A stretch of 9,918 nucleotides of DNA from an uncultured Lachnospiraceae bacterium (GTDB taxonomy: Bacteria; Bacillota; Clostridia; Lachnospirales; Lachnospiraceae), in NCBI GenBank assembly GCA_945485625.1, contig CALYSH010000032.1:1-9918 (forward strand), in the 5' to 3' direction. Shown one piece after another: positions 1 to 8,400 of this stretch. Numbering within the stretch: the first letter of the stretch is position 1; every line of letters begins with the position of its first letter. Position numbers and translations under genes: made by a program. The notes below the pieces were generated by a model. That model saw only the letters and a program-made list of their open reading frames with translations, had not been told where the DNA came from and did not search any database.

Positions 1-1599
1 TTCTTTTTGAAATACCAGCACATTAAAGGATAAGGGCTTTACCTCAGTGTTCAGGATGCCCTGTTCAAAAGAAGCACTCTTCACCTCTACGGGTATTATG
101 ATATCCGGATTTTCGTAGGAATTTTTCAGGTCCATATCCTCACTGTACAGCTCCAAATGCTTTTCGAAGGTGTAGCCCGGGAAGGCATTCACATCCAGGC
201 TCAACGGATAGGTGGTATCCGTGCTTCGATTGATGGCAAATACACTTAGGGTTCCCTCTGCATCATTGTATGCGGTAGCGCAGTCAATGTAGGGCAAATT
301 CTTCTTGCCGGTGTACTGGGAATTGTCATCGATAAAGTAGCCGGGCAAATCAAAGGTATCACATTCTACCCGGGTCTGCAGAGACATCCCCTTTCCATAC
401 TGCATCAGCTCTGTGAATACGTAGTAGGATGCACTCTTCCATACATGGTCATGATTGGATGAACAAAGAATTCCAATACCGCTGGTAGCGCAGGCGATCT
501 TTACACGGTCCGCATGACGCAGGAACGCCAGCAGGGTGGATGCGGTAGTCAGTGCATGAACCATATCGCCGCCGGGAAATTCCCTCTCCGGCATATTGTC
601 GGGATCATGACGTACATACTGCCGCTCCGGATTGAATACATAATGGCAGGCCGCCATGTTGTGAGGACCGTAGCCGGGATGCAGTTCCGCGCAGGGCTTC
701 GGGATGGTACCATACTCATCAAAGGAAATCATCATCTTCTTGGGGGAGCGAAGCTTTGCCGCCACCACATCACAAAGCGCAGCCTCCGTATTGATGAAAT
801 CCTCATAATAGGCAGAACCGCCAAGGAGCGCCGCATAGTCTCCGGGAGGTGCCACATGATAATGATGCACGGAGATATAATCTACGGTTTCGTAGCACTC
901 CTGCAATACTTCCTCCTCCCACTGGGGGTAATGTGCCATAAAAGGCGCGGAGGATGCACAGACTACGGTCTCAATGCTTGCATCCACCCATTTCACTGCC
1001 TTGGATACCTCATTGACACAGATACCGTAACCCTTGGGATTCTTCTCCCAGGAGCCAAGCTGCCAGGGTCCGTCCATTTCATTCCCCAGATACCAGACCT
1101 TTACCCCGTAAGGGTCCTTGTGCCCGTTCTCAATACGCTTATCGGACCACCAGGTGCCGCCGGGATGGTTGGTGTATTCTACAATGCTGATGGCGTCCCG
1201 GATATCCCCGGTGCCCAGGTTTATGGTATACAAAGGAGCCGCACCGGTTTTCTCTGCCCACTGCAGATACTCATCATGTCCCACCTCATTGGTAATGTAT
1301 TGATACCAGGCCATATCCAGGTGGGTCTTTCTCTGGTCCTTTGGACCAATGGAATCCTTCCAATCCCAACAGGACACAAAGTTTCCGCCGGGCAGACGAA
1401 TGTAGGACATGCCCGCCTCCTTCAAGGCGTCAATGACATCCTGCCGGAAGCCCTGTTCGTCCGCAGTGGGATGCTTGGGATTGTACATGGTTCCGTTTAC
1501 CATGGTACCGATGGGCTCCAAAAAGGTTCCATAGAGTCTGGGGGAAATCTCTCCGATTTCGAAGGACGGATGAATCGTGATTTTTGCTGTGTTTGCCAT
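1..1599 (-). CDS. abfA: Alpha-L-arabinofuranosidase, GH51 family (3' end just cut off)
   Basis: Reading leftward from ATG at 1599, 533 codons stay open to base 1 with no stop, so only the extreme C-terminus is missing; the last residues (KPLSFNVLVFQKE) resemble the usual GH51 C-terminal beta strand. GH51 enzymes release terminal arabinofuranose from arabinan, arabinoxylan or their oligosaccharides by a retaining mechanism. Visible motifs: FLEPIG (E28), RLPGGNFVS (68-76), TNEVGHDEYLQW (103-114), NHPGGTWWSD (144-153), WYLGNEMDGPW (169-179) with acid/base E174, and ISFDEYG (291-297) with nucleophile E295. Then comes a beta-sandwich C-terminal domain. No signal peptide is present, so the enzyme should be cytoplasmic and act on imported oligosaccharides. 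Odd points: the nucleophile is followed by Tyr-Gly-Thr-Ile instead of the common Trp-Asn-Val-Trp, and roughly 50 residues (296-345) before the next core helix look longer than usual. The family is sure; arabinofuranosidase specificity is inferred. Confidence 0.9.
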   Translation of the reverse strand, partial: MANTAKITIHPSFEIGEISPRLYGTFLEPIGTMVNGTMYNPKHPTADEQGFRQDVIDALKEAGMSYIRLPGGNFVSCWDWKDSIGPKDQRKTHLDMAWYQYITNEVGHDEYLQWAEKTGAAPLYTINLGTGDIRDAISIVEYTNHPGGTWWSDKRIENGHKDPYGVKVWYLGNEMDGPWQLGSWEKNPKGYGICVNEVSKAVKWVDASIETVVCASSAPFMAHYPQWEEEVLQECYETVDYISVHHYHVAPPGDYAALLGGSAYYEDFINTEAALCDVVAAKLRSPKKMMISFDEYGTIPKPCAELHPGYGPHNMAACHYVFNPERQYVRHDPDNMPEREFPGGDMVHALTTASTLLAFLRHADRVKIACATSGIGILCSSNHDHVWKSASYYVFTELMQYGKGMSLQTRVECDTFDLPGYFIDDNSQYTGKKNLPYIDCATAYNDAEGTLSVFAINRSTDTTYPLSLDVNAFPGYTFEKHLELYSEDMDLKNSYENPDIIIPVEVKSASFEQGILNTEVKPLSFNVLVFQKE

Positions 1600-1604
1600 A
1601 ACTG

Positions 1605-1616
1605 TTCCTTTTCCTT
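1605..1616 (-). promoter_or_regulatory. Ribosome binding site of the GH51 gene
   Basis: On the minus strand the bases before the ATG read AAAGGAAAAGGAACAGTT, giving two AGGAA boxes 5 and 11 nt upstream of the start at 1599. The box supports this ATG, which also matches the expected N-terminus of GH51 proteins. No convincing -10/-35 pair was found between here and addA. Confidence 0.6.
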
Positions 1617-1631
1617 TCTTGTTTTCCGATG

Positions 1632-1866
1632 CCGGGACAAGGGCCCCCTCGTTGAGATTTTCTGCATTGTTTGCGTTCAAGAAACCAAGATGCACTAAGC
1701 ATTGACAAAGCAGCGAAGGACATTCACAAAAATACAAAACTCGCTTCGCTCAAACAGTTGTATTTTTGTTCATAAGGCTTCTTTGTCAATACTAAGAGCA
1801 ACTAAGGTTCCTCTCTCATGTCAAACAATGCAGAAAATCTCAACTTGGGAATCCTTTGTCTCCGAC
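1632..1866. repeat. Large diverged inverted repeat filling the addA-GH51 intergenic gap
   Basis: The 278-bp gap between the addA stop (1878) and the GH51 start (1599) has no gene. Almost all of it is one inverted repeat. Bases 1651-1673 are the exact reverse complement of 1822-1844 (23 of 23). Outside these, 1632-1650 and 1845-1866 still align patchily as G-GACAA-GG...CCC. Inside, 1683-1699 against 1792-1809 pair at about 13 positions with one bulge, then 1701-1710 pairs perfectly with 1781-1790, and 1726-1737 pairs perfectly with 1758-1769. The arms are thus homologous along most of their length. No clear target-site duplication is visible at the edges. It could be a MITE-like palindromic element, two inverted copies of an interspersed repeat, or a long structured RNA spacer between transcription units. 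Presence of the repeat is certain; function is unknown. Confidence 0.88.
1701..1790. terminator. Central stem-loop of the inverted repeat, possible transcription end of the repair operon
   Basis: ATTGACAAAG at 1701-1710 pairs with CTTTGTCAAT at 1781-1790, and the 12-bp stem 1726-1737/1758-1769 closes a 20-nt loop holding GAGCGAAGCGAG on the minus strand. It is the first strong dyad downstream of addA, so a role in ending or stabilising the xth-addB-addA transcript is reasonable. It is not a classical Rho-independent terminator: the inner stem is AT-rich and no U-run directly follows a GC-rich stem on either strand. Terminator is therefore a tentative call. Confidence 0.4.
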
Positions 1867-1877
1867 CTACCATAGAT

Positions 1878-4800
1878 TTATTCATACTTTCCAAGATGGA
1901 AAGAGTAAAGAATCCTCTCCTTGACTTTCTTTCCGGTCAGTTTTTCCAGGGCTTCCTGATAGTAGTCCAGCTGTGTTTCATAGCGGTCCCAAAGTGCCTG
2001 CAGGGAGGGAACGGAATCGGTCTTATAATCCAGAAGTACCAGTTCTCCGTCTTCTTCGAAAAAGACGTCGATAATACCCTGAATCAATACCTGCTCTTCC
2101 TCCGGGAAGGCAGAATTCACCCGGGATGCGGGCAGTCCCAGGACAAAGGGCTGTTCCCGGTGTAACAGACCATCCTGATGGGCCCGCCACATGCGATACC
2201 CCAAGGGAGAACGCAACAGCTCCAGAATCCGCTCCGGACGGATACACTCTGCATACTCCTTTTCCAGTCGCATGCTCTCCGTCTGCTTCGCCATGGATTC
2301 CCGGAAGCGGTCTGCTACCGCTGCCCAGTCCGTCTGCTCCACATAAGCCTCAAAGCTTTCCGCAACGTCCTTTCCCAGGACAGCTTCAAAATCCAGAAGC
2401 TCCATGACACGGTGATAGGCATTTCCGCGGACCGTACCCGTTACCTCCTCCTTCTCCCGCTTAAAGGCCGGTATATAGGGCACCACCTCCGGCTCCTCGA
2501 AGGTATGGAAGGCCGCCTCATCCTTCTCTGCCATGGCCGCAATTTTTAACTCGGACACCGTGGTCTTGGTGTAAAGCTGTTCCAGACAGGAATAGGGGTA
2601 AACGAATGCGAAGCGCTCCTTAAGCAGCTTCAGCTTTTCTTCCTCCACAGGATAATCACCCTGTACCAGAAGCATGCGTTTTTCATAAGCTCCCATATCC
2701 TCCTCCAGCTGCTCTATTCGGAAGTCCGCTGCACTTCGATAGGATATTCGCAGGTCCATGTCATCCAGAACCGGTAACAGAAAGTCCATGTAACAGGAGG
2801 CTTTCATAAACTCCAGATAATTCAGTTTCCCGGTCGACAATAGTCCTGCTGCCCTCCGGGTCTCCACCATATCATGGGAATAATCTCCGGTTGCAGTCAG
2901 AATCAGCTTCTCCCTGGCGCGGGTAAGAGCAACGTACAGGATCCGAAGCTCCTCCGCCAAAGTATCCCGCTTCAGTTTCTGGGATAAAATCATCTTTCGC
3001 AGAGTTTTATTCCGGATCCGTTTCACAGGATCCACGAAATCCACCCCGATTCCAAATTCATTATCCGCAAGCAGAAACCGGTCTGCATCCCGAAGATTGA
3101 ACTGTTTGCCCATGCCGGCCACAAACACCACGGGAAACTCCAGTCCCTTACTTTTATGGATGCTCATGATGCGTACCACATCGGCGTTTTCATCCAGAAT
3201 ATCCGCCTCTCCCTCATCCATATCGTATTTCTCCAGCTGTTCCATATATCGCACAAAGTGGAATACCCCAAAAAAACTGGTGGCACCAAAGGCAGATGCT
3301 TTGGTAAACAGCATTTCCACATTTGCCCTGCGCTTTTGTCCCGCAGGCAGTGCGGTAATATAATTCAGGTAATCATAATCGCCAATGATCTGTTCCAGCA
3401 GTTCCCGGATGGGAAGATATACCATATCCTGGCGGTAGCTTTCAAACCGCTCCAGAAAGGCAGACAGTTTCTCGGAGAGTGCAGCTTGGGGATGTGCTTC
3501 CCGATACGCAAGCACCGCCTCATACAAACGCCCTTCCTTCTGTTCTCCCCGAAGAATGGCCAGTTCCTCGTCCGTCAATCCGCCAAAATAGGAATGTAAC
3601 ACTCCAAACAGCGGAATGTCCTGATATGGATTGCTTAAGATGCGCAGGTAATTCAACACCTCCTGCACCTCCGTAGCCTGAAAATAACCGGTCTTAGAGG
3701 TCACATACGCCGGAATCCCCTGACGTTCCAATGCATCCCGCAGTTCCTCATCCCATCCCGATGTGGTACGAAGCAGAATCACCATGTCACGATATCCCAC
3801 AGGACGCAATTCCCCGGTCTTTTTGTCCGTTACCCGGAAGCTTCCCAGCAGTTCTTTTATCCTGGCTGCAATAGCCATTCCCTCTGCTTCCTTGCCCTCC
3901 ATCTCATCCTCATGGTCAGGCTTCTCCACCAGAATCAGTTCACTTTCACATCCTGCATTCTCCGGATAAACCGCTCCCGGGTAAAGCGCTGCAGCCTCAT
4001 CATATACAATACCGCCGCATTGGGCACTCATGATTCCGCAAAAGGCCTTATTCACCGTATCAATGACCCGGGTTCTGCTTCGGAAGTTTTTGGAAAGGGT
4101 TAGCTTTCTGTTATCCCCCTCTTCCCCATAGGTTTCGTATTTTTCCAGAAACAGCTCCGGTCTGGCCTGACGGAAGCGATAGATACTCTGCTTCACATCC
4201 CCCACCATAAATCGATTGCGATGACCCGGTTCCTGTTTCGCAACTGCCATTAACAAATATTCCTGCACCAGATTACTGTCCTGGTATTCATCAATCAGTA
4301 CCTCTGCAAAATAATCCCGGTATTCCAGAGCCACCTGACTAGGTGTAATCTGATCTCCTTCTTTTTTTAGGAGAATGTCCAACGCATAATGCTCCATATC
4401 GGAGAAGGTTATCAATCGCTTTTCCCTTTTTTTCTCCTGCATACGGGATACAAAATCCAGTGTCAAATCCAGTAGCGTATCAAGAGGACCCACAACACCC
4501 ATGCTCTGGACAAGCATAAGCTCTGCCGGCGTTTTGAAAAAGCGCTCACTCAAATCACCTATGGTTTTCTTCACCGAATCACGAATGGATTTTACCAGTT
4601 CCTTCTTGGAAGCATTGACACTGTCATCCTTCTTTCCGCTGAGCCGTCCGAAGGCAAATCCGGAGACCTTCTCCCCCAGCTGTACGAAATCCGCGGTTTC
4701 CAGCAGGGCTTCCAGACCATCCCTCTCTTTCTCCAGCATCTCCCCATACATATATGGGCCGTCAGGACTTTCACAAATCCGGATAGCGGTATTCAGTTTT

Positions 4801-5486
4801 TCCACGCAGCCCTGAAGCAGTCCCCGGATGTGCTCCACCATAAAATCCCCACAGGGATTATGAATGAATCCCTCCATGTCCGTTGCACTATAGTCCTTCT
4901 TCCGCTCTGTCAGCCAATCCCCTGGCCATGGAAAGCTGTCAGCATATTTGGCCAAATCTAAAATATGTTTTTCTAAAGCAGTATCTTTTCCTCCGGTGCA
5001 AAAGTACTCCACACAATCCAAAAAGGCATCCGTTCCGTCCGCATACCGGTTCTCCAGCAGTTCCTCCAAAACCTCCTGCTGCAGCAGCTTGATTTCACCC
5101 TCATCCGCCACACGGAAATTGGGGTCCAGAGAAATCTCATTAAAGTGGTTGCGGACAATAAACAGGCTGAAACTGTCAATGGTGGTAATCAGTGCATTGT
5201 GAAGCAGTGCGGACTGTCTTTGCAGGTGCTCGCTTTCCGGATGCTCCTCCAGCCGAACTGCAATGGCCTCTCCGATTCTCTCCCGCATCTCCTGGGCAGC
5301 CGCATTGGTGAAGGTAACAATTAGCAGACGGTCGATATCCACAGGATGCTCCTCATCACAAACCATGCGGGCAATGCGTTCTACCAGCACCGCTGTCTTA
5401 CCGCTTCCTGCTGCCGCAGACACCAGTACATTACAGTTATGCAGTTCAATGACCTTTAACTGGTCCTCCGTAAAGGAAATGCCCAT
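1878..5486 (-). CDS. addA: AddA, ATP-dependent helicase/nuclease subunit A
   Basis: 1202 residues, close to B. subtilis AddA (about 1230). AddA is the translocating 3'-5' SF1A motor and one of the two nucleases of AddAB, which unwinds and trims double-strand break ends until Chi, leaving a 3' tail for RecA. Motifs in order: TEDQ (6-9), Walker A AAAGSGKT (24-31, K30), VTFTNAAAQEMRERI (57-71), Walker B VLIDEYQDSN (396-405), VGDVKQSIYRFR (428-439), LSKNFRS (464-470), IMSIHKSKGLEFPVVF (773-788) and YVALTRAREK (851-860). The C-terminal RecB-type nuclease shows H1025 in GNAYH, D1140 in GIIDVFF, and D1153/K1155 in LLDYKTD. No catalytic residue looks lost. The start is fixed by GGAGG 9 nt upstream, lying inside the end of addB, whose stop is one base away. 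It is the last gene of the repair operon. Soluble, cytoplasmic. Confidence 0.98.
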   Translation of the reverse strand: MGISFTEDQLKVIELHNCNVLVSAAAGSGKTAVLVERIARMVCDEEHPVDIDRLLIVTFTNAAAQEMRERIGEAIAVRLEEHPESEHLQRQSALLHNALITTIDSFSLFIVRNHFNEISLDPNFRVADEGEIKLLQQEVLEELLENRYADGTDAFLDCVEYFCTGGKDTALEKHILDLAKYADSFPWPGDWLTERKKDYSATDMEGFIHNPCGDFMVEHIRGLLQGCVEKLNTAIRICESPDGPYMYGEMLEKERDGLEALLETADFVQLGEKVSGFAFGRLSGKKDDSVNASKKELVKSIRDSVKKTIGDLSERFFKTPAELMLVQSMGVVGPLDTLLDLTLDFVSRMQEKKREKRLITFSDMEHYALDILLKKEGDQITPSQVALEYRDYFAEVLIDEYQDSNLVQEYLLMAVAKQEPGHRNRFMVGDVKQSIYRFRQARPELFLEKYETYGEEGDNRKLTLSKNFRSRTRVIDTVNKAFCGIMSAQCGGIVYDEAAALYPGAVYPENAGCESELILVEKPDHEDEMEGKEAEGMAIAARIKELLGSFRVTDKKTGELRPVGYRDMVILLRTTSGWDEELRDALERQGIPAYVTSKTGYFQATEVQEVLNYLRILSNPYQDIPLFGVLHSYFGGLTDEELAILRGEQKEGRLYEAVLAYREAHPQAALSEKLSAFLERFESYRQDMVYLPIRELLEQIIGDYDYLNYITALPAGQKRRANVEMLFTKASAFGATSFFGVFHFVRYMEQLEKYDMDEGEADILDENADVVRIMSIHKSKGLEFPVVFVAGMGKQFNLRDADRFLLADNEFGIGVDFVDPVKRIRNKTLRKMILSQKLKRDTLAEELRILYVALTRAREKLILTATGDYSHDMVETRRAAGLLSTGKLNYLEFMKASCYMDFLLPVLDDMDLRISYRSAADFRIEQLEEDMGAYEKRMLLVQGDYPVEEEKLKLLKERFAFVYPYSCLEQLYTKTTVSELKIAAMAEKDEAAFHTFEEPEVVPYIPAFKREKEEVTGTVRGNAYHRVMELLDFEAVLGKDVAESFEAYVEQTDWAAVADRFRESMAKQTESMRLEKEYAECIRPERILELLRSPLGYRMWRAHQDGLLHREQPFVLGLPASRVNSAFPEEEQVLIQGIIDVFFEEDGELVLLDYKTDSVPSLQALWDRYETQLDYYQEALEKLTGKKVKERILYSFHLGKYE

Positions 5487-5487
5487 C

Positions 5488-8400
5488 CTACAGTTCCTCC
5501 CTCATTCTCTCTAAAATCACCGCATCCTCCGGTTCCTCCAGCTTACGCTTCCGATAGCCCGGTATCGTTTCATCAAACCCGCACACCTTCTGAAAGGAAC
5601 AATAAGTGCAGGCACTTTCCTTTTTCTTTTCATAGGGATTCACTGCAATCTTACCATCCAGAATCTCCCGACCGATTCCGCGGATTTTTTTGTTGACAAA
5701 CTCTGATAACAGCTCCATATCCTCCGAGGTCAGTACACTGGAACGGGCAGCAAAGTCCCCATTCTGCTTTAACTCCACCGGGATAACCTGGGAGCGTCCC
5801 TCCAGGTCACTGTCCAGAAGCTTCACAATCTCCGTGCTCTTCTGCACCACGCCCCGGGTACGCAGTTGGTTGCGGATAGCCTCATTGATTTCCTCCTCGG
5901 TCAGCTCTGTGGCACTTTCCACCGTAGGGTCATCCACATGATAATACAGCATGGCCGCAGGCAGCACGGATTTCTCCGGATGCTTTTTTGCCTCCATGGC
6001 CAGGGCCGCATCCATATACACCACCAGCTGAAGCTGCAGGCCATGATACAATGCCGCCAGATCAAACTGCTTATCTCCGGATTTGTAGTCCACCACCTTT
6101 ACATAAACCCGATCCTCCACTATTGCCTCGTCTACCCGGTCAATTCGTCCAATCAGGCGCATCCTTTCCTCCCCGGACAAGCCCAGGGAGATATCCTGCA
6201 GCTTCTCTGCATTCCGGAAGGATACTTCATAAGCCACCGGTGCAAAGAAGCCCTTTTTCAACTGCTCCTGCAGGGTCAGAACCGTCCGGGTAAGCACTCT
6301 CTTCATACGGGTAATCGCGTACTCATTCCGTGCGTTCCGGTACAGGACGCCTGCCCCATACACAGCAGCGAAATCATCCATGGCACGACTGACACTCTCC
6401 GCTGCATATTCCGGTTCGAAATCAAACCAGGTGTGTCCGTCCCCGGTCAGCCCTTCTGCAAACTGCTGGAGTACCCCATGGTAGGTATTCCCCATGTCCA
6501 CCGCCTCGAAGGCCATCTCCTCCCGCTCCTTCAAAGACAAACCGTATTGAAGAAAGTGACGATAGCTGCAGGCCGCAAAGGTTTCCAGTCTGGATACACT
6601 ATTCTCCAGAATTTTACCGTATAACGCGGTTGCCACAGCCGTGGACAAAGGGGAATTCTTGTATCGGATAAAAGCGGCATCCCGATATACATCCCGATTT
6701 CTCCGATACCCATTCTCTTCATATGCCTTATAAAGGGTATAAAAATCTGTTTCCTGCTCCCCGGACATGCTGCCTGCCGCATAGCGATTCAGCTGCTCTG
6801 CCAGGTAATCCAGCCCTTCCCTCTCCTGAAGCACCTGTTCCAAAAGAGAATCCTTCTGAGGACAGTTCACCACCAGGCAGGGGAATACCTTCCGCAGCAT
6901 ATCAATCAGATACGCCGGACGAATGCTCTTGCCCTGACTGTTCATTCTGGCATAGGACAAATACAGCTTCTCCTTGGGTCTGGACATACACAGATACAGA
7001 TAGAAGCGTTGAATAAACATCTGCTGTCTGGGGGTGGGAGCCAGCTCCAGACCGGAGTCCTTCAAAAACTCCCTGTCCATATCGGAAATGATGCCTCCCT
7101 TGGAAGCACTGCGGGGGATGTTGCCGTCATTTACACCCAGAAAGAATAAGACCTTTACGGACTTGATTCTGGTACGCTCCATATCTCCCACCAGAACACG
7201 ATCCACGTTCTGAGGAATCGTACCTACCTCAATCTCTCCAAACCCTGCTTCCAATATCTCATAAAACTCCTGCATGGAGATTTCTTCCTCTCCAAGCAGA
7301 CTGTATATCTGATCCAGCAAATCCATTACCAGGCGGTAAATCTGCGCATACTCTCTGGCTTTCGTCAGATTCCCCTGCTCCGTAAACTTCGCTTCATAAG
7401 CTGACAGCTTCTCCTGCACCCGGTTCAATGTGAGGAACTCATACAAACGCTCCACATAATGGGCAGCCGTGTCCTGCTTTTCCATGCAGAGAGGCGCTAC
7501 CTGTCGAAGAAGCTCTTCCCTTACATGATTCAGCCTCTCCAGGGGCTCCTGACTCTCTCCCAGTTCCCGGGTATGATGGGTAAAGATTCGGCTATAGGCC
7601 CGCATCCCCCGGATACCGGTCTCCAACACATAATTTTCCAGTCGGTCCGTCTCATCCGCCGTCAGATCAGAAATGCCGCTTCTCAAATAGTGAAATACCG
7701 TATCATAGGAGAAATCCCTGATTTGCATTTCCAGCGCACTTTTCATTGCCTCTATCATAGGGTTCAACACAATTTTGCTGGTGCGATCCATGTAATAGGG
7801 AATTCTCAGTCTGGTAAAGGCACCTTCCACATATGGAGCATACCCTTCCAGGTCTCCCACTACAATGGCAATATCCCGGTAGGCATAGCCCTGTTCCCGA
7901 ATCAGGCGTTCCAGGCAAAGAGCCATCTGCTGTACCTCCTCCTTGGGATTGGTGGCTTCCAGCAGTACAATCTCCTCCTGCTTATCCGTAAACTGTTTTT
8001 CTCCATAACGAAACAGATGATTCTTCAAAAAGGTCAGGGCGTTCTCCTCTTCCTTTTCCTCCCTGAGGAAAATATCCAGCTTCCGGTCTCTGGACACACC
8101 TGCCTCCGCCGCCAGCTTCTCCAAATCAGCCAGGGTCTTTTTCGGCAGTGCGAACAGTTCCTGCTCTCCCCTTCGCTCATAGGGATTCTCTCCCCTTCCC
8201 ATGTGAAGAACCACAATCACTTCCTTACTCTGCACCATCAGCTCCTGAATCAGGCGATTCTGAATCGGTGTAAAGCCGGTAAAGCCATCCAGCACTACCA
8301 CACTGTTTTTTACCAGTTTGGAGCGATGCAGCGTCTCCCTTAACAAATCCATGGTCTCTTCCGTGGTTATATATTTCTCCCGAATATACTCCAAAAAACC

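Noticed and set aside
1669..1685. Possible CcpA (cre) site upstream of the GH51 gene, TTGAACGCAAACAA
   Set aside because: It looks cre-like at first glance but is two bases too short for the consensus spacing and lacks the needed central order.
514..1698. Long plus-strand open frame (394 codons) opposite the GH51 gene
   Set aside because: Its translation shows no family motifs, it mirrors a well-supported GH51 gene, and it runs into the inverted repeat. Such antisense frames are common opposite genes with biased third bases.
1430..1723. Minus-strand 97-codon frame overlapping the GH51 start
   Set aside because: It is in another frame of the same strand as the GH51 gene, has no motif, and its upstream part is inside the repeat.
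1702..1789. Two inward-facing TTGACA boxes (plus 1702-1707, minus 1789-1784) as divergent or convergent promoters
   Set aside because: At 16-18 bp spacing neither strand has a TATAAT-like -10; the boxes are simply the two copies of the 10-bp arm of the inverted repeat.
7459..8343. Plus-strand open frames of 294 codons here and of 252 codons at 5866-6624
   Set aside because: Both lie wholly opposite addB, have no recognisable domain and lack supporting ribosome sites; shadow frames.
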